Source of the DNA: Kitagawia praeruptora | Lineage: Eukaryota; Streptophyta; Magnoliopsida; Apiales; Apiaceae | Assembly (NCBI GenBank): GCA_037693485.1 | Contig: CM075345.1 | Location: 107,440,001-107,504,000, forward strand | DNA length: 64,000 bases | Direction of reading: 5' to 3' | Shown: positions 23,901 through 38,900 of the stretch, piece after piece | Layout: each line of letters begins with the position of its first letter | How positions within the stretch are numbered: the first letter of the stretch is position 1 | Translations under genes and position numbers: made by a program | The notes under the pieces: generated by a model | Told to the model about the DNA's origin: nothing | What the model saw: only the letters and a program-made list of their open reading frames with translations | Databases searched by the model: none

Positions 23901-26900
23901 ATGGCCTTGGGCCTAGTACTTTTGAATTTGCTTTCGTAATGCATGTTTATCTTATTATCTGGTTTTTATGTAGTAGGTATAATTGGCGCACTACTACTGA
24001 TTATGCCCTATTGTCTTGCGTATAAGGGATCAGTGGAGGGTTCCTGAAGGTTACCACACCTACCATACGGGTACCTCAGTTTAGACTGAGACCGTCACTA
24101 TTCTTTCCTAATTTAGTCGCATACGGATTATTTATTGGTTATTCACCGAGAACTAACTTGGTAGTTAATGATTTTCACTCATCAAATCCCCAATTCACTC
24201 ATTCTCTAAGGTACCAATATGCTAAGTAAGAAAGGTATTACGATAACTTAAAACAGGGCATAACTAAACGCCACCATCGACTTCTATCTGGTAGAATGAC
24301 TCCCCTGACTAATCTTAAAACAAGTTTGTACAAGTTCTCAGAGGATACATGTCATATATATGTTGATTAAATAGATATTAGATCATGAATCAAGATAAGA
24401 ACGATAGAAGGGTATCGCAGTGTAGAAGAGTACAAGAGTAAGTATGGCAACGCATACCTGGATAGGTGGCCATAGAACTGATAGACTACTTGTACCTTTG
24501 TCTGCTTGGTTGTCACCGTGGGTGTGGGGGTACCGTCCGGTATCCCTATAGCATTTGGAAGCCCGAAGGCAGGAACCGGACTCCGGGAGCCCCGTGGCCG
24601 GTAGCCCCTATCCGGTAGCCTGGGTACCGGAGGCTTAGCCTGGAAACCTTTGTTCCGGGAGTCCCAGTCATTTCATAAATCATGGGTGGTGATGCCATGT
24701 AGGCCAACCCTGCAAAGATGTCTCGTAATGAAGGGATCCAAGTGGGTCGACCAGGGTACCACACAAGCCCAAATAGTAAAGAAGGGAACCATGTATGCCG
24801 AACAGGGTTCCATACATGCCCTGATAACCAAGTAAGCCATGTGAACCACTCAAGGTTCCGTACATGTCTGGTGTTGAAGGGATCCAAGTGTGCCAATCAG
24901 GTTACCACACAAGCCCAAGTAATGAAGGGAACCATGTATGCCGAACAGGGTTCCATACATGCCCTGATAACCAAGTAAGCCATGTGAACCACTCAAGGTT
25001 CCGTACATGTCTGGAAATGGCAAAAATTTGAAATTCTGATAATTTCAACCTGTTAAGCTGAGAGGTGTATTCACTACTACCCCCCTAGTTCTGGATGGTA
25101 GCCTAGCTGCCATGTAGAACTATGCTTGTAGGTCTTACATATATTTCTGAAAATATTTATAGGTGGTAAATGTAAAAGAAAACAATCAACTTCTACTTTT
25201 ACTGAAAATCAAACAGTACGAATACATCAAATTTCATCCAGACGGGGTGTGCATCCACTACCCCCCGGGCATCTATTGAAAATCATGAAATCCTAAGAAC
25301 TGAAAGGAAAATAGTGCAACCACAACTAGTAGGTTGCCTTTATTCATCCTAAGCCTGAAAGAGGCCTACATTTGCTCTGAAAAGAGTGTTAGGTCCAAAT
25401 GTGTTGTAGAGGGGGGGGTGAATACAACTTTTCGATTATGAGTAGCAATAAATACGATGCAATAAATGAACACACAGATTCAAGGAATATATTTCTTTTA
25501 TATATAACTTGAAAAGGTTGCTACAACATTCATTACAAAGTATAACAGAAGTTGAGAGAGAAGTGAATGATTCTAAGCTCTGTGAATACTCTCTCTCTTT
25601 TTCTTGTGTTTTTTTCTCAGTATTGCTCACTAACTAAAACATTACACAAGTGCTTCTATTTATACTACATGTAATCTATGACCTGTAGTCTTCAAAGACT
25701 AAGATGTACGTGGCCCAATGATGTCCACATAAATCTTGTCTTATCTTGAAAGCTTGGAAATCTGCCAATCAGAAGATGCCATGTGTCATGTTGAAGCTGC
25801 ACTCTAAGTAGAACTTCTACTTGAGAATTTCTACTTAGCCATCTCGAAATTCTAAGTAGAACTTCTACTTGGGAATTTCGACTTAGCCATCTAGAACATT
25901 TCTTACTTAGAAAATATTCTGGTCTTCAACTTGAAACTTCAATGCACATCTTGAGCTTGTGATATCTTCATATCTTCTTTGTTCTTCTACAAGCTCTTGA
26001 ACATGGATCTTTATTACTGACATAAACTTGCTATCAATGTCCTGACACTTGATGCACTGGTCTGGTTCATAAGTGACTAGTCTTGATAGTGTTTCTGCTT
26101 CTTGAATAAATTACCATATTCACTTAATAACTTGGCTTTCCAATATTTGCTTTCCTTCTTGTTCACTTGAAATCAATTGGTCTTGTTGATACTGATAGTT
26201 ATGATCTTGATTCTCGAACTCTCAAATCACTGAGGCCTGAACAACTTTGACTTGAACTTCTCTCAATGATTTCTTCTTGGCTTGATCATAGTTAACATGT
26301 TCAATTGTATCAATTACCTTGTCTTCATATAGTGTTGATTTCTTGTGACTTCTTGTTCTTGATTGTCTTCTGGTTAAGTATCTTTTCGTTTAATTGAGTT
26401 ACATTAGTTATAGTGTTACAAGTTAATACACTCTGCCTTTCAATCTCCCCCAATTTGATTGTCTAACAATGACATTCAAATTAATGAAGGATAACTCAAC
26501 TAAACAATGAGACGAGAAAAGATAATTAACATTACAGTCTTGAGAAATATACAATTACAAGTACATGAAAACAATACAAAGAACTTAAACTAGAAACAGA
26601 ATTCGAACCTCGAATTAAAGATCATTTGAATGATTCCTATCACCTGGATTATTTCATATCTTTTAGTCAAACTTATATCACCTTATTGGATTCATTCTAA
26701 GATGAATTTTCCTCAAGTGAGTTAAAGCAACCGAAAGACATGAAGGTTTTCCAACTTCAAGTTCACACCACTCTGACCTTTAACCCTAATTCCGTTTCCT
26801 CTTCCTAGCTTCAGCAGCTTGATCTTTTTCTTCTTTCTGCCTTCTGCGCCTTTCCTCCTGCTGCTTTTGTTTCTTATATACTGGATTATGAAGTTGCGTC

Positions 26901-29900
26901 CACCTAGTATTCAACAAACTTACTGCTTCCATCTCTAGAGGGTTCCTGGGTTCTGGGTAAGGATGTTTGAAAAGCCTTCTGAGTTTGTCCACCTCCTGAG
27001 TAGTTCTGATCTCTGGAATTTCCTCAAATTTCTTCATGATAAGCCGAGGTTTCCTATGAGTTTTATCAGATTTAAACTGACAGTAGATCATTTTGGGATA
27101 GCCTATGACACGGTTAGTATTGTGGACACTAGCCGCATCTCGCTCCAATCGCTTCATTTCCACTACTACATCAGATAGGTAACTCACGAGTCTCTGCTTT
27201 TCCGTCACATACTTAACTTCCACATCTTCCCATTTGAACACATATAACACTTTCTCTAGAAATGCAGCATCTTGAGTCTGCTTCAGCCAGTCTCTACTCA
27301 TATGCAAGAGTGTTTGCTTCTGGTCTGCATCTATGAATACTAAGGCATCAGCTGCATTATCAGCAAAAGAATGTATCCAGTATACGCTGTCTCTTCCTGG
27401 AACACCAACTGCCTCCCTTATCTCTCCTTGTTCCAGTTCTCCAGTAGGAAGATTCAGAGCTTCATCAACGTTCTTCATTGCTTGAAGAATATTCCAATTC
27501 CTCTCTATCAGCTCTGGTTCAATCTTCACATTATCAAGAGGGTTCGGAGCAATGACATCACACTTCCACACCTCATTGCTCTTCTTCAGTATGACACTTT
27601 CAATGGTCTTCACTGCATTATCCTTAAGCACAGAAGCGAATCCCTTACCCATCATTTGCCTACAGACGGCCTTAAGAGATTCCACTGAAAGTTCCATTAA
27701 TTCCTTTTCCTCCAGGCTCACCCTCTTCAACTTACTGTCAACCACCATCCGGACAACATTTGGATATGCTGAGAATTCTGGACCCTTGTCCTCTGCTAGC
27801 CGCATTAACTGATCCCTATACAGAATGCTTAGATTCTCAGAATGAGAGTATTGAATTTTTGTTGCTAGCAAGAACAACTCTGATGCAGATCTTCTCGTCA
27901 TGAATTGATCATCTACATACATGAAAGACATCGGGGCTCCTTCTGTGAAAGACAAAACAACCTGCCACTCCTTTTGCGATGAATTGTATCCAACCCTGAC
28001 TTTAGAAATTAATCTCTTTAAAGCATTTATGTAGTCAGCCGCCATTGGATTCTGCAAATTTAGTTGGTAGAACAGATCATCTGCTTCCTTGTTATGCTCT
28101 CCTTTTGTACATGGTCCCATCAAAATCTTTCTTGCGTCATCCCACTTCTTCCCTATCCTTCTATTGTCCAGATCGATTTGAGGATCAGCTAGCCTTGCAA
28201 GCTCATAATCGTACTGCTTTCCTTGTAGCTCCGCTTTCTTTTCCTGAAACGCAGCACGACCTTGCATTTGCTTCATTTTAAAGAACTCAGCTTGATCCAA
28301 GGCTAACTGTTGAGCTTCAAGGGTTTCCTTATCGACAGCAATTTCTTCAGGCAATCCGAAAGACATTCCAGCACCTCCACCCTGATCCTTCAATGATCTC
28401 TTTATAGCATGTTTCAACGGTGCGTCTTCCATATCGGAATCTGAGTCAAGTACCTCCTGTACTTTTTCTTGATGACTCAGATCAACGAATGGCTCATCTG
28501 GGTCAATCGCTATTGCCTTACCCTTTTTCCTTCTTAGAGCCTCTTCATCAATGGACGGCTCAACTTCCATTTCTTTTACAAGATCAGCATGTTCTTGAAT
28601 TTCTTCGATTTGAACTCCCTGCTGTCTCGTCTCCTTTATATTCTCCCCCTTAGGTGAGTTATCCTGAACTCCACCCTGGTCTCCAGATCCACCAGCTGTA
28701 TCAAAATCTTCAAACCCGGAACCATAGGCTCCTGCTCCACTAGCACCACCTGTACCAGCATCGGGGGGAGGTTGTTGCGGTGCGAAACATTCCGGGGGCA
28801 CAAAACTTCTGATTGCGTACATAACTCTGCTTATTTCCACAGCCAGATTATCCATTGTAAACTCCATTGCTCCCATCCTGTCATTCAGGGTGTTTCCCAA
28901 GACACCAGCAGCATGGCCCATGTCATTTACCTGATTTTTCAAATCAGTAAAAGCTGAAGCTTGAAGTGCCATTCGTGCTGCGTAGTCGTCAAGTGCCCTT
29001 TGATTATTTCCAACATTCATCCCTAACTGCCCCATTGACTGCCCAAACTCCTTCATTTGATTTTCCATAAAAGACAAACGAGATTCAAGATTTTCAGAAT
29101 TAAGGGACGGTGTTTGGTTTAGGTGACCTCGCTCTAATTCTCGTTCTGTTGGTATTTGGCGCTCGGTTTCGGGCCTTAAAAATGAAGGTCCCTCTCTCCC
29201 TAACCTCTCACACACACTCCCTGTCTCACGCTCGTGTATGTCTTCAATAATTGATCCAAAACATGAAGCAGTACCTGCAGAAACTTGATAAGACATATAA
29301 TTTGCAGTTATGGGATCAAATACTGTTTGTTCCTGAGTTGGAATCTCAGGCTGAGAGGCTACAAAGTGTTCTTGTACAACATCAGAACCGATCCTCTTTG
29401 TAGCATCAGTACGTACCGGTGAAGGTACGGTTGAAGTTTTTAAAGCTTCATGTCCTCTTGAAGCAACAGTATCTTTAAGAGGTACAAAATCATCATCAAA
29501 GTCAAAATCCCTATGTGCAGATTGTTCATGGGGTGAACCACTCTCGTGAGGTGGAGTGGTTGCGTGTGACACTCTAGGGTTTGACTGAGATTTAGAAGTA
29601 GCAGCATGGGAAATTTTGGCTTTCTTGCGGATAAGTTGCTGCTCTTCGGGTTCACTCTCATCATCATTTCCTACATCTATATGTGCTGGCTGTTTGGATT
29701 CCGGTGACTGGGATGATATAGAATTAGAAATATAGCTCTCACCCTGGGATAGATCCTGCGGGCTAGCAGTCTCTTGGGTCTGGGAATCAGAAACATAGGA
29801 ATGAGTAGAGTGTCGAGAGAGATTACCTGATTCATTACCTTGTTCGTCTCCGCTTTGTTCATCAGGAATCGCTTCAAATGCCTCAGCATGAGCAGACCGA

Positions 29901-32900
29901 TTCGGTGCATGTGATGAAGCTTGTGAGAAGTCCATCAAGGTGGTAACTCCCTCATCATATAGAAGCCACTGTTGTAAGGTATCAGGAATAGACATCGGTT
30001 TTCCATGATGTTTATCCTGATTTTCAACTGTTGAGAGTGACTTAGTGCCCATCCCTAGCGGTGCAGATGATGTACCACTGGCAAAACTCCGTCTAACTGC
30101 AAGAGCATCCTTCGGTACTAAACTATTGATCAGCATCTGTAAGAACCGAGGAAACCAGCAGACAACATCTGTGGTGTTGAGGTCTCTGCTTGCAGGAGAT
30201 CCCATCACAGCCACTATCTCAGAGAGAACTATTCGTCCATAATTGATATCCAGCTCTCTTGCTAGGGCAATTCCGAGGTTTTGCATGGGAATGGAAATTT
30301 GATGGTAATCGCTTTCTCGTGCCCGAAAACATCTTGTGATGGCCTCGAAAAAGTAATTCCATTCCACATGAAGAAATTGTTTTTGGATGTTTCCAGTGAT
30401 CCGGCCAGTCGGAGGATAACACCCTATTTCTTCAAAGAATTTGAGGCGATCTGCAGCTGTAGGTTCTGGATCATAAGCATCTTTAACAGGGAATCCAAGA
30501 ACCTTGTGAACAATTTGTTCAGTCACCACATATTCCTGACCCGCTAAGGTAAACCTGAAACCAAAGGGGGTTGATTTGCTCCCAAAAGAAACCGCACTAG
30601 TCCATAATTGCTGTAAAGCATCATGCACTAGTGTAGGTTTAGCCGTAAAAGCAGTGCTAGCTTTGGAATACAAATTTAGAAATCGTATCCAAGACTTAAA
30701 GCGCGGGAGTTGATCACCAATTTCCGTAGAAATATTATAAAAATTGTTTTTGGCAAGTGAAAATTGGTGAGCCATTTTAATTAAAAGTTTTTCTTGAAAA
30801 AGATGTGAAATTTCAATTTTAATTTCTGAAAAACAATTAATTTATAATAAACAATTGTATCCCTTTTAATTTAACAAGAACAGCAATAGTCCCTTTTTCA
30901 GAAAAATTAAACTACGGGATTAAAACAATGAATTTTAGAAGAAACCGTTAAATCCCTTTTAATTAATCAAGAACACAAAAGTTCCTCTTTGAGAAATCAA
31001 ACTACGGGATGCAATTAACAGTTGATGGAAGGCAAATTTCAAGCCAATGATTAACTCTCCACTAACAGTGAAATACTTGTGTGAAAACGTGTATGAACAG
31101 ATCTGTGTACTTTTGTGTGTATATACGTGTGTATATATCGATGAAGATGAACAGATACACAATCACAGAAAGTAATGATGACACACAAGTGATATCAGTC
31201 AAAAAATGGGCATCAATTCGTTGTCCGTAAGAGATTTGTCACAAAAATCACGAATCAGTGATTGAATGTATGAAATCGCCTGTATATATGGTGCGGCTGT
31301 AAAACTCAAATTAGGTAAAAGTGAAAGAAAACATCGAGTTAGATATGTATATATAGACATGACTGTGAAATGACTAACTTGTCCCTGTTAAAAATCATGA
31401 AAACTCTAAGTACACACAGGGAGAACTCTATCTCGAAGTCTATCTCGAAATCTATCTCGAACTTTCTTAAGTCGAACTTCGAGATAGAGTTCGAGATAGC
31501 TGTAACTCGAAATTTTAGCAATTAACTCGAAATTCGAGATAAAGTTCGAGTTAGCAGTTAACTCGAAAAATTTAAACCACTTGAACCATTAATCTATCAA
31601 CGATCATGTAAACAGCACACTACCAACATTACTAGGGAAATCTATCTCGAAATTCAAGTAGAAATTCGAGATAGACTTCGAGTTAGGAGTTAACTCGAAA
31701 TAAATCCCCTTAACACAACTGAGAGCTCTATCTCGAACATCAAGTCGAAATTCGAGTTGATTTTCGAGATAGAGTCTAACTCGAAATTATTCAGTAACTC
31801 GAAATTTTCTCAGTTCTTTTCAAAAATATCTCCAAAAATGGAAACTTATCTCAACCTTCGAGATAAAGTTCGAGATAGAAATTATCTCGAATATTTTGAA
31901 GAAAAAGATAGGCACACTGGTAACTCTAAGTCGAACTCTAAGTCGAACTTCGAGTTGAATTTCGAGATAGAGTCTAACTCGAAATTCTTCCCAGACTTAG
32001 AATTTTCAAAACTTCCCTCAGAAAGCTCAAATCGAAATTCAACTAGAATTTCAAGATGAGTTTCGAGATAGTGACTAACTCGAAATTTTGAAGATACTTA
32101 GAATAATTTGACAATTTTTCTTTGAAAAACTCAACAATTAATTTTGTCAAATTAATATAAATATCAATTCAAGGATTTTAATATATGACATAATTAAAAC
32201 ATTCCTTGACAATTCAAATGCCTCTAATTACATGAAAAACACAGGTAAATTCATCTAAAAATCATGCAATATTTAGAATATTATGAATTTAACTCCCCCT
32301 ATGTTCATGCAATCTAACAAGCATAAATTCACAGATTTGTGCTATAAAAGACACTTAAAACACACTGAATTCATGCAAAATCACACTATATGCATCCTAT
32401 AATAATCATTAATTAGGCATTTTAAAGTCTAAACACATAATGATTAAATATCTTGCATATACCAACATAACCATGGATTTTACAGATAGAAGGCTTTACT
32501 AACTTGTGTTAAGCATTCCCAATTCACCAACCAACCTATTGAATGTTACTTCATCAAGAGGTTTGGTGAATATATCTGCAATTTGTTGCATTGTGGGCAC
32601 AAAATGTAGCTCCACAGTCCCCTCCTCGACATGTTCTCTTATGAAGTGATACCTGATGTCGATGTGCTTTGTTCTTGAGTGATCTACAGGATTGTTGGTT
32701 ATGGCAATGGCACTTGTGTTGTCACACATAATTGGAATTTTCTGGTGCTCCATGCCATAATCCTTCAATTGGTTCCTCATCCACAGTATTTGAGCTACAC
32801 AGCTTCCAGCAGCAATGTACTCAGCTTCAGCAGTAGAAGTAGATACTGTATGTTGCTTTTTACTTTGCCAGGACACCAATCTTCTGCCAAGAAATTGACA

Positions 32901-35900
32901 AGCACCAGATGTGCTTTTCCTATCAATCCTGCAACCTGCATAATCTGAATCCGTATAGCCAATTAGATTAAAACCTGTATCTCTTGGGTACCAAATTCCT
33001 AGATTTGGTGTGCCCTTGAGATACCTAAAAATTCTTTTGACGGCTATGAGATGTGATTCTCTAGGATCCGCTTGGAACCTTGCACATAAACAAGTCGCGA
33101 ACATTATATCGGGTCTACTTGCAGTTAAATAGAGAAGTGAGCCAATCATACCTCGATAGCTTGTGATGTCAACTGATTTACCTGATTTGTCTTCATCAAG
33201 CTTCGTGGCTGTTGCCATGGGAGTCTTCGCTGCTGATGCATCTTCTAGATTATACTTCTTGAGTAAATCTCTGACGTACTTGGATTGACAGATAAAGATA
33301 CCATCTTTTCTCTGACTGATCTGTAATCCAAGGAAGAAGGACAGCTCTCCCATCATGCTCATCTCGTATTTGTCTTGCATTAGCTTAGCAAATTTCTCGC
33401 ACAAGCGCTCATTCGATGACCCAAAGATAATATCGTCCACATATACTTGAACAAGTATTAGATCATTCTTCACATTCTTATAGAACAATGTTTTGTCAAT
33501 TACTCCCCTAGTAAAACCACTTTCAATTAAGAATACAGATAGGGTTTCATACCAACATCTTGGGGATTGCCTGAGGCCATAGACTGATTTGAAGAGAAGG
33601 TACACAAAATCTTCAAGTTCTGGATCAATGAAGCCAGGCGGCTGTTCCAGATACACTTCTTCTTCTAACTCTCCGTTCAGGAAGGCACTTTTCACATCCA
33701 TCTGGAAAACCTTGAAGTTCTTATGTGCTGCAAATGCCAAAAACATCCTGACTGCCTCAAGTCTTGCAACTGGTGCATAGGTCTCATCATAATCAATTCC
33801 TTCTCGTTGAGAATAACCTTTTGCAACCAAACGAGCCTTGTTTCGTGTTACAAGTCCGTTTTCATCCATTTTATTTCTGAATACCCACCTTGCTCCAATT
33901 ACTGATTTGTTCTTTGGTCGGGGTACCAGTTTCCAAACTTTCTGCCTTTCAAACTGATTGAGTTCCTCTTGCATTGCAATCACCCAATCAGCATCACCAA
34001 GAGCTTCTTCTATTTCTTTAGGTTCAAGCTTGGATAAGAACCCAGAAAATAAGCAAATATTAGCCAGGTCAGCTCTTGCATTTCTTCTAGTAGACACACC
34101 AGCATCTGGATCACCAATAATTAATTCAAACGGATGGTCTCTATTCCATACCCGTTCTCTTGGAAATTGTCTTGATGATTCAGCATGACTTTCTGAATTG
34201 TGGTGCTGACTACTTTGAATACTTTCACTAACTCCCCCTGAGTTAGTGCCAGCTCCTACAGAACTAGAGTCAACTCGATTCGAGCCTTGAACAGTAGTCC
34301 TTGAGCTGCTATTTACTCCCCCTGAGTTGTTGCCGTTTCGTACTGAAGAAGTCTCTCCTGATCTTGTAGAATTAGCTTGTTCACTAGACTCAGGTTCTTC
34401 ACGTACACTTGGAACATTTAATGGGACAACCAACTCAGGTTCATCTTCAAGATCTTCTAAGTCCAGATTCTGAAATTTTAGGGACTCAGGTTCACTAGAA
34501 TCTCTTGAAATTGATGAGAGTTTGGTATCGTCGAATCTGACGTTGTAGCTTTCAGTCACTTTTCGATCATTCACTAAGAACACCCTATAAGCTGCTACCA
34601 CATCTGTGGAGTAACCAACAAAGATTCCTTCACGAGCTTTTGCTGCAAACTTACCTAGATTTTCATCATCTATAAGTACATAGCATTTTGCTCCGAATAC
34701 ATGAAAATATTTGATTGTTGGTCTTCTGCCATTCATTAGCTCACATGGTGTCTTTTCTTTATCTTTTATGATCAAGGATCGATTTTGAGTGTAACACACG
34801 GTACTCACTGCTTCTGCCCAGAAGTACAGAGGAAGTTTCGAATCACACAACAAAGTTCTTGCTGCTTCAACCAATGTTCTATTCTTCCTTTCAACCACTC
34901 CATTTTGTTGTGGAGTTCTCGGGGCTGAGTACTGACGACGTATTCCTTTAGATACACAGAAGTCATTTAGCACTGCGTTTTTTGAATTCAGTGCCATTGT
35001 CTGATCTAATCGTCTTCACAGTAAGTGTTGAAACATTCTCAATTTGAGTGATGTGATCAATGATTAAGAAAGGTACTTCGTCTTTCGTCATTGCGAACAA
35101 TACCCATGTATACTTGGAGAAGTCATCCACGATTACCAATGCATATCTTTTCCTAGACAAAGATAGGACATTCACTGGGCCAAACAAATCCATATGAAGA
35201 AGTTGCAGAGGCTCAGTGATACTTGAAATTTCTTTGCTTTTATGCGATGCTCGTTTTGACTTTCCCATTTCACAGGCTTCACAGAGTCCTTTCGGAGCGA
35301 ACTCCATTTGAGGTAGATCTCTCACCAATTCTCGCCTCGCGAGAGCATTCATCGTTTTGAAGTTTAAGTGAGATAACTTTTTGTGCCATAACCAGCTTTC
35401 ATCATCCGAAGCTTTGCTGTAGAAACAGGTAACTTGATTCTGATTTGCTGAATCCATGTCTGCAACAAAAAGATCTGCCTTTCGAACTCCTCTCAAAGCC
35501 AGTGAACCTTCCTTGATGTGAGTGATTGATACACCTTTCTTGTTGAAGACAATTTCGTAACCTTTGTCACAGAATTGACTTATACTCAACAAATTATGCT
35601 TTAATCCCTCAACATAGGAAATATCTTCAATGATGACATTGCCAGTTTTCAGTTTGCCATATCCCTTTGTCACACCTCTGCTGTCATCTCCAAAGGTAAC
35701 ATAAGGGCCAGCTTTCATAACCAACTCTGTAAGCAGGGACTTGTCTCCAGTCATATGCCTCGATGCTCCACTGTCTAGCACCCATATAACTTTATTTCTC
35801 TTTTGCTTAATGCCCTGCAATGACAGATTGGTTAGACTTTCTTCGGAACCCAACTTTGATTGGGCCCGGCTTTTCGATAAGATTGATAATCAACAGATTT

Positions 35901-38900
35901 AACAACAGGAGATGCACTTTTCTTAACATAACTAGAGCTTTCGACTTCCTCCTTTCCTTTCTCAGACTTGACATATTTATCAGTCCTAGGAGAAGGTTTG
36001 TCACTCCTAACTTTAGGAGGACTGACAGTCTTGGCTCTCCCAAACTTCTTTTTGTTGTTTGAACTAGCAGCAGTATTTGAGCATGACTGGCTAGATGCAT
36101 TCATTAAATTCACAAAAGTTTGCATGACGTTAAAAGTGCATGGCATACAATTAGGTTGACCACACTGTGCATGATTCTGATGCAGATTATTCATAGTGTG
36201 TGTGGTAGGCATGGCATGTGTAGCAGTGCATGCATAAGAAAGATGTTCAGTAGATTTGCAGTGATAACATGCTTTCTTTATTCGTTCAGCCTTAACCTCT
36301 TTTATGCCTTTCTTCCCTTGTTGTTTAACAGCCTTAGCTCCTATTCCTAGTCTAGATTCATCACTAGGAAAATTGATTTTAACTTGTTTAATAGGAGTTA
36401 TAGGTTGTGCGTTCTGACGATCTTCCATCTCAATCTCATATCTAGCTATCAATTCAGTCTCTTCTTCTTCTATTCTAGGAACAAGGTGTTTGTAGATGGG
36501 TTTGACAGAAGGTTTAAAGATGCTAGGAATATCATTTTTAAGGTCACTGGAACTAGTGTCTATAGGTCTCTTCCCATCTTTCTTAGAAAGATTAGAATAA
36601 TCAAGTCCTACACCTACTCCAGTTATCTTCTTAAACACATCATTATCTACATACACTTTACTAGCAGCTAGTTTGTAAGCTTCACATTTAGTTTCTAACT
36701 CAGCTAGTTTGTTCCTTAAACATGATTCTATTTCCTCCTTAAGGACGAGCTTGTGTTCCAAAGATTTAATAAAATCTCTTAGAGAAGTATCTACAGTGCA
36801 AGCAGCCTCTAACTCTTCCACTTTTGCCTCAAGCATTCTGCTTTTGGCGACAAGTGTTTTCTGTTCCTTTTGAGAAGTGTCTAGGCTTTTGCACAACATG
36901 TAGATCTCTTCGCTAAGAGCCCCGTTCTGTTCCTTATAATCATCAATAGACATTTCTACTTTAAGGGTTAGAACTGGTACCTCTGGTTCCTCTGATGTCT
37001 CAGCCATGAGCGCAAAGTTTGCTACATGAGTAACCTCTTCCTCATCTGAATCATCCCAAGCTCTTCCTTCTGTTACTACTAAAGCTCTTTTACCATGTTT
37101 TTCTTTCATCAACGATTCATACTTGCTTTTGAGGGCTTCAAATGTCTCTTTTGGATAAGTCTGTTTAGGCTTTTTGCAGTCTGAGGCAAAGTGTCCAGGT
37201 TCTCCACAGTTATAGCATTTGAACTTCATTTTGAAATCCAAAGGAGATTTGTAGCTGGTACTCTTGCCTTTACCTTGGTAGCCTGACGAACTACCTCCAC
37301 CCTTAGCAGCCCGATAATAAGATGAAGAATTTCTCTGTGGTCGGTTGCTCTTTCTGAATCTCATGTTGCTGAACTTCCTTGCCATGTATGCCACGACACT
37401 ATCGTCCATGTTGTCCAGCTCTTCTTGGGTGAAGTAGTCATCATCACTGTTAGATGCACACTCGTCATCATTATCAACTTGATATGGTGCAGGTGATGAT
37501 TTAGGCTTTGCTGCAACCATTGCCTTCTTAGACTCTTCCTCATCAGCAACTAATCCTGATGCAGTTTCTTTTCCCTTTGAATCATTGTCCCATGCTTGAT
37601 CTTGAAGAGTTTCCAGCTCATAGGTCTTCAGAATTCCATAATATTCTTCCAGAGAAGTTGTATGCAAATCTCTGGTTTCTCTGATTGCGTAGACTCTATG
37701 TTCAATGCTCTTTGGCTGGTTCCTCAAATATCTTGTATTGGTTTCAACCATGGGGAGAGTAACACCTCTCAGATTCAAATCCAATACCAACTGACTGAAT
37801 CGTAGGTAGACATCTGTTATGCTTTCTCCCTTTCGTATTCTAAAGGTGTCATACTCCATCTTGAGTATAAGTGTCTTGTTGCTTCTGACCTCTGCAGATC
37901 CTTCCATGACAACTTCTATTTTGTCCCAAATCTTCTTTGCTGTATTCAAACCCTTGACTATGTTGAACATTTCATGATCGAGGGATTCCATCAAGGTTTG
38001 TCTTACTGCAGTATCATAAGCTATTTGCTCCTTGTCAGCATCCGTAAAGTCCGCTGCCTTTTTGGGCTCAGACCGAGCAGGTATAACCTCCTCTCCTTCC
38101 GTACGCTCAGGAATAGCTTTCATTGGAACGAATTTACCCTTTTCAAGGACTTCCAGATACTCAGGGTTAATACTCTCTAAGTAGAGTCTCATTCTGAAAA
38201 CCCATTCTTCATAGTGATCTCGGTTGAACATTGGGATCTTGAAAGAATTTTTAGGAGCCATTTCAAATCTTGTCACTAAAAATTTCTAAGTACCCAAGAC
38301 TAGGCTATGTAGAATATCTATGTAGAACTTCTGCCAAGTCGAAATTTCTCTAAGTAGAAATTTTTGCTCAAGTCGAAATTTCTCTTAAGTAGAAATTGTC
38401 CAAGTCGAAATTCACCAAGTAGAAATTGTCCAAGTCGAAATTCTATGTAGAAAATCTCAAGTAGAAATTCTATGTAGAACTTTTGTCCTTAGAATAATTT
38501 TCTTCTGCAGATTACTTTAATATTGAATAAACAATATCACCTTTTTGACTTTTGATTACTTTACACACCGAAAGTGACTAACCCACTTGCAAAGCACTGA
38601 GTACACTTTCTTTTGCTTTCGGCTAAGAAATAATAATCAAATCAAAAGTACCAAAAACACCTTTTTGACTATAATTTCTTTGAAAAGGAAATTGAAAAGT
38701 TGCTGGGTTATATTCTTTGACAAGAACAGATGATGAACACTCAAGAACACCAAATATTAATGAACCCAGATTAATTCACAAAAATTAATTAAAATACACC
38801 CAAGCCAAATAATCACACCTGGAGTATTTAAATAATTTTTCCCGGATGAGTTTTCACTGGAAATGAATTAAAGCTCACTTTTCGAAAAAATGAAAAGTAG

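Noticed and set aside
24546..24978. Overlapping open frames on both strands near the Tat 3' UTR
   Set aside because: They follow the 146-bp tandem repeat in several frames, have no family resemblance, and are explained by repeat translation.
26786..30775. Calling the SIRE-like accessory ORF an env gene
   Set aside because: Position alone suggests it, but no signal peptide, membrane helix or cleavage motif is visible.
35820..38180. Plus-strand open frames opposite Copia element B gag
   Set aside because: Shadows of gag on the other strand.
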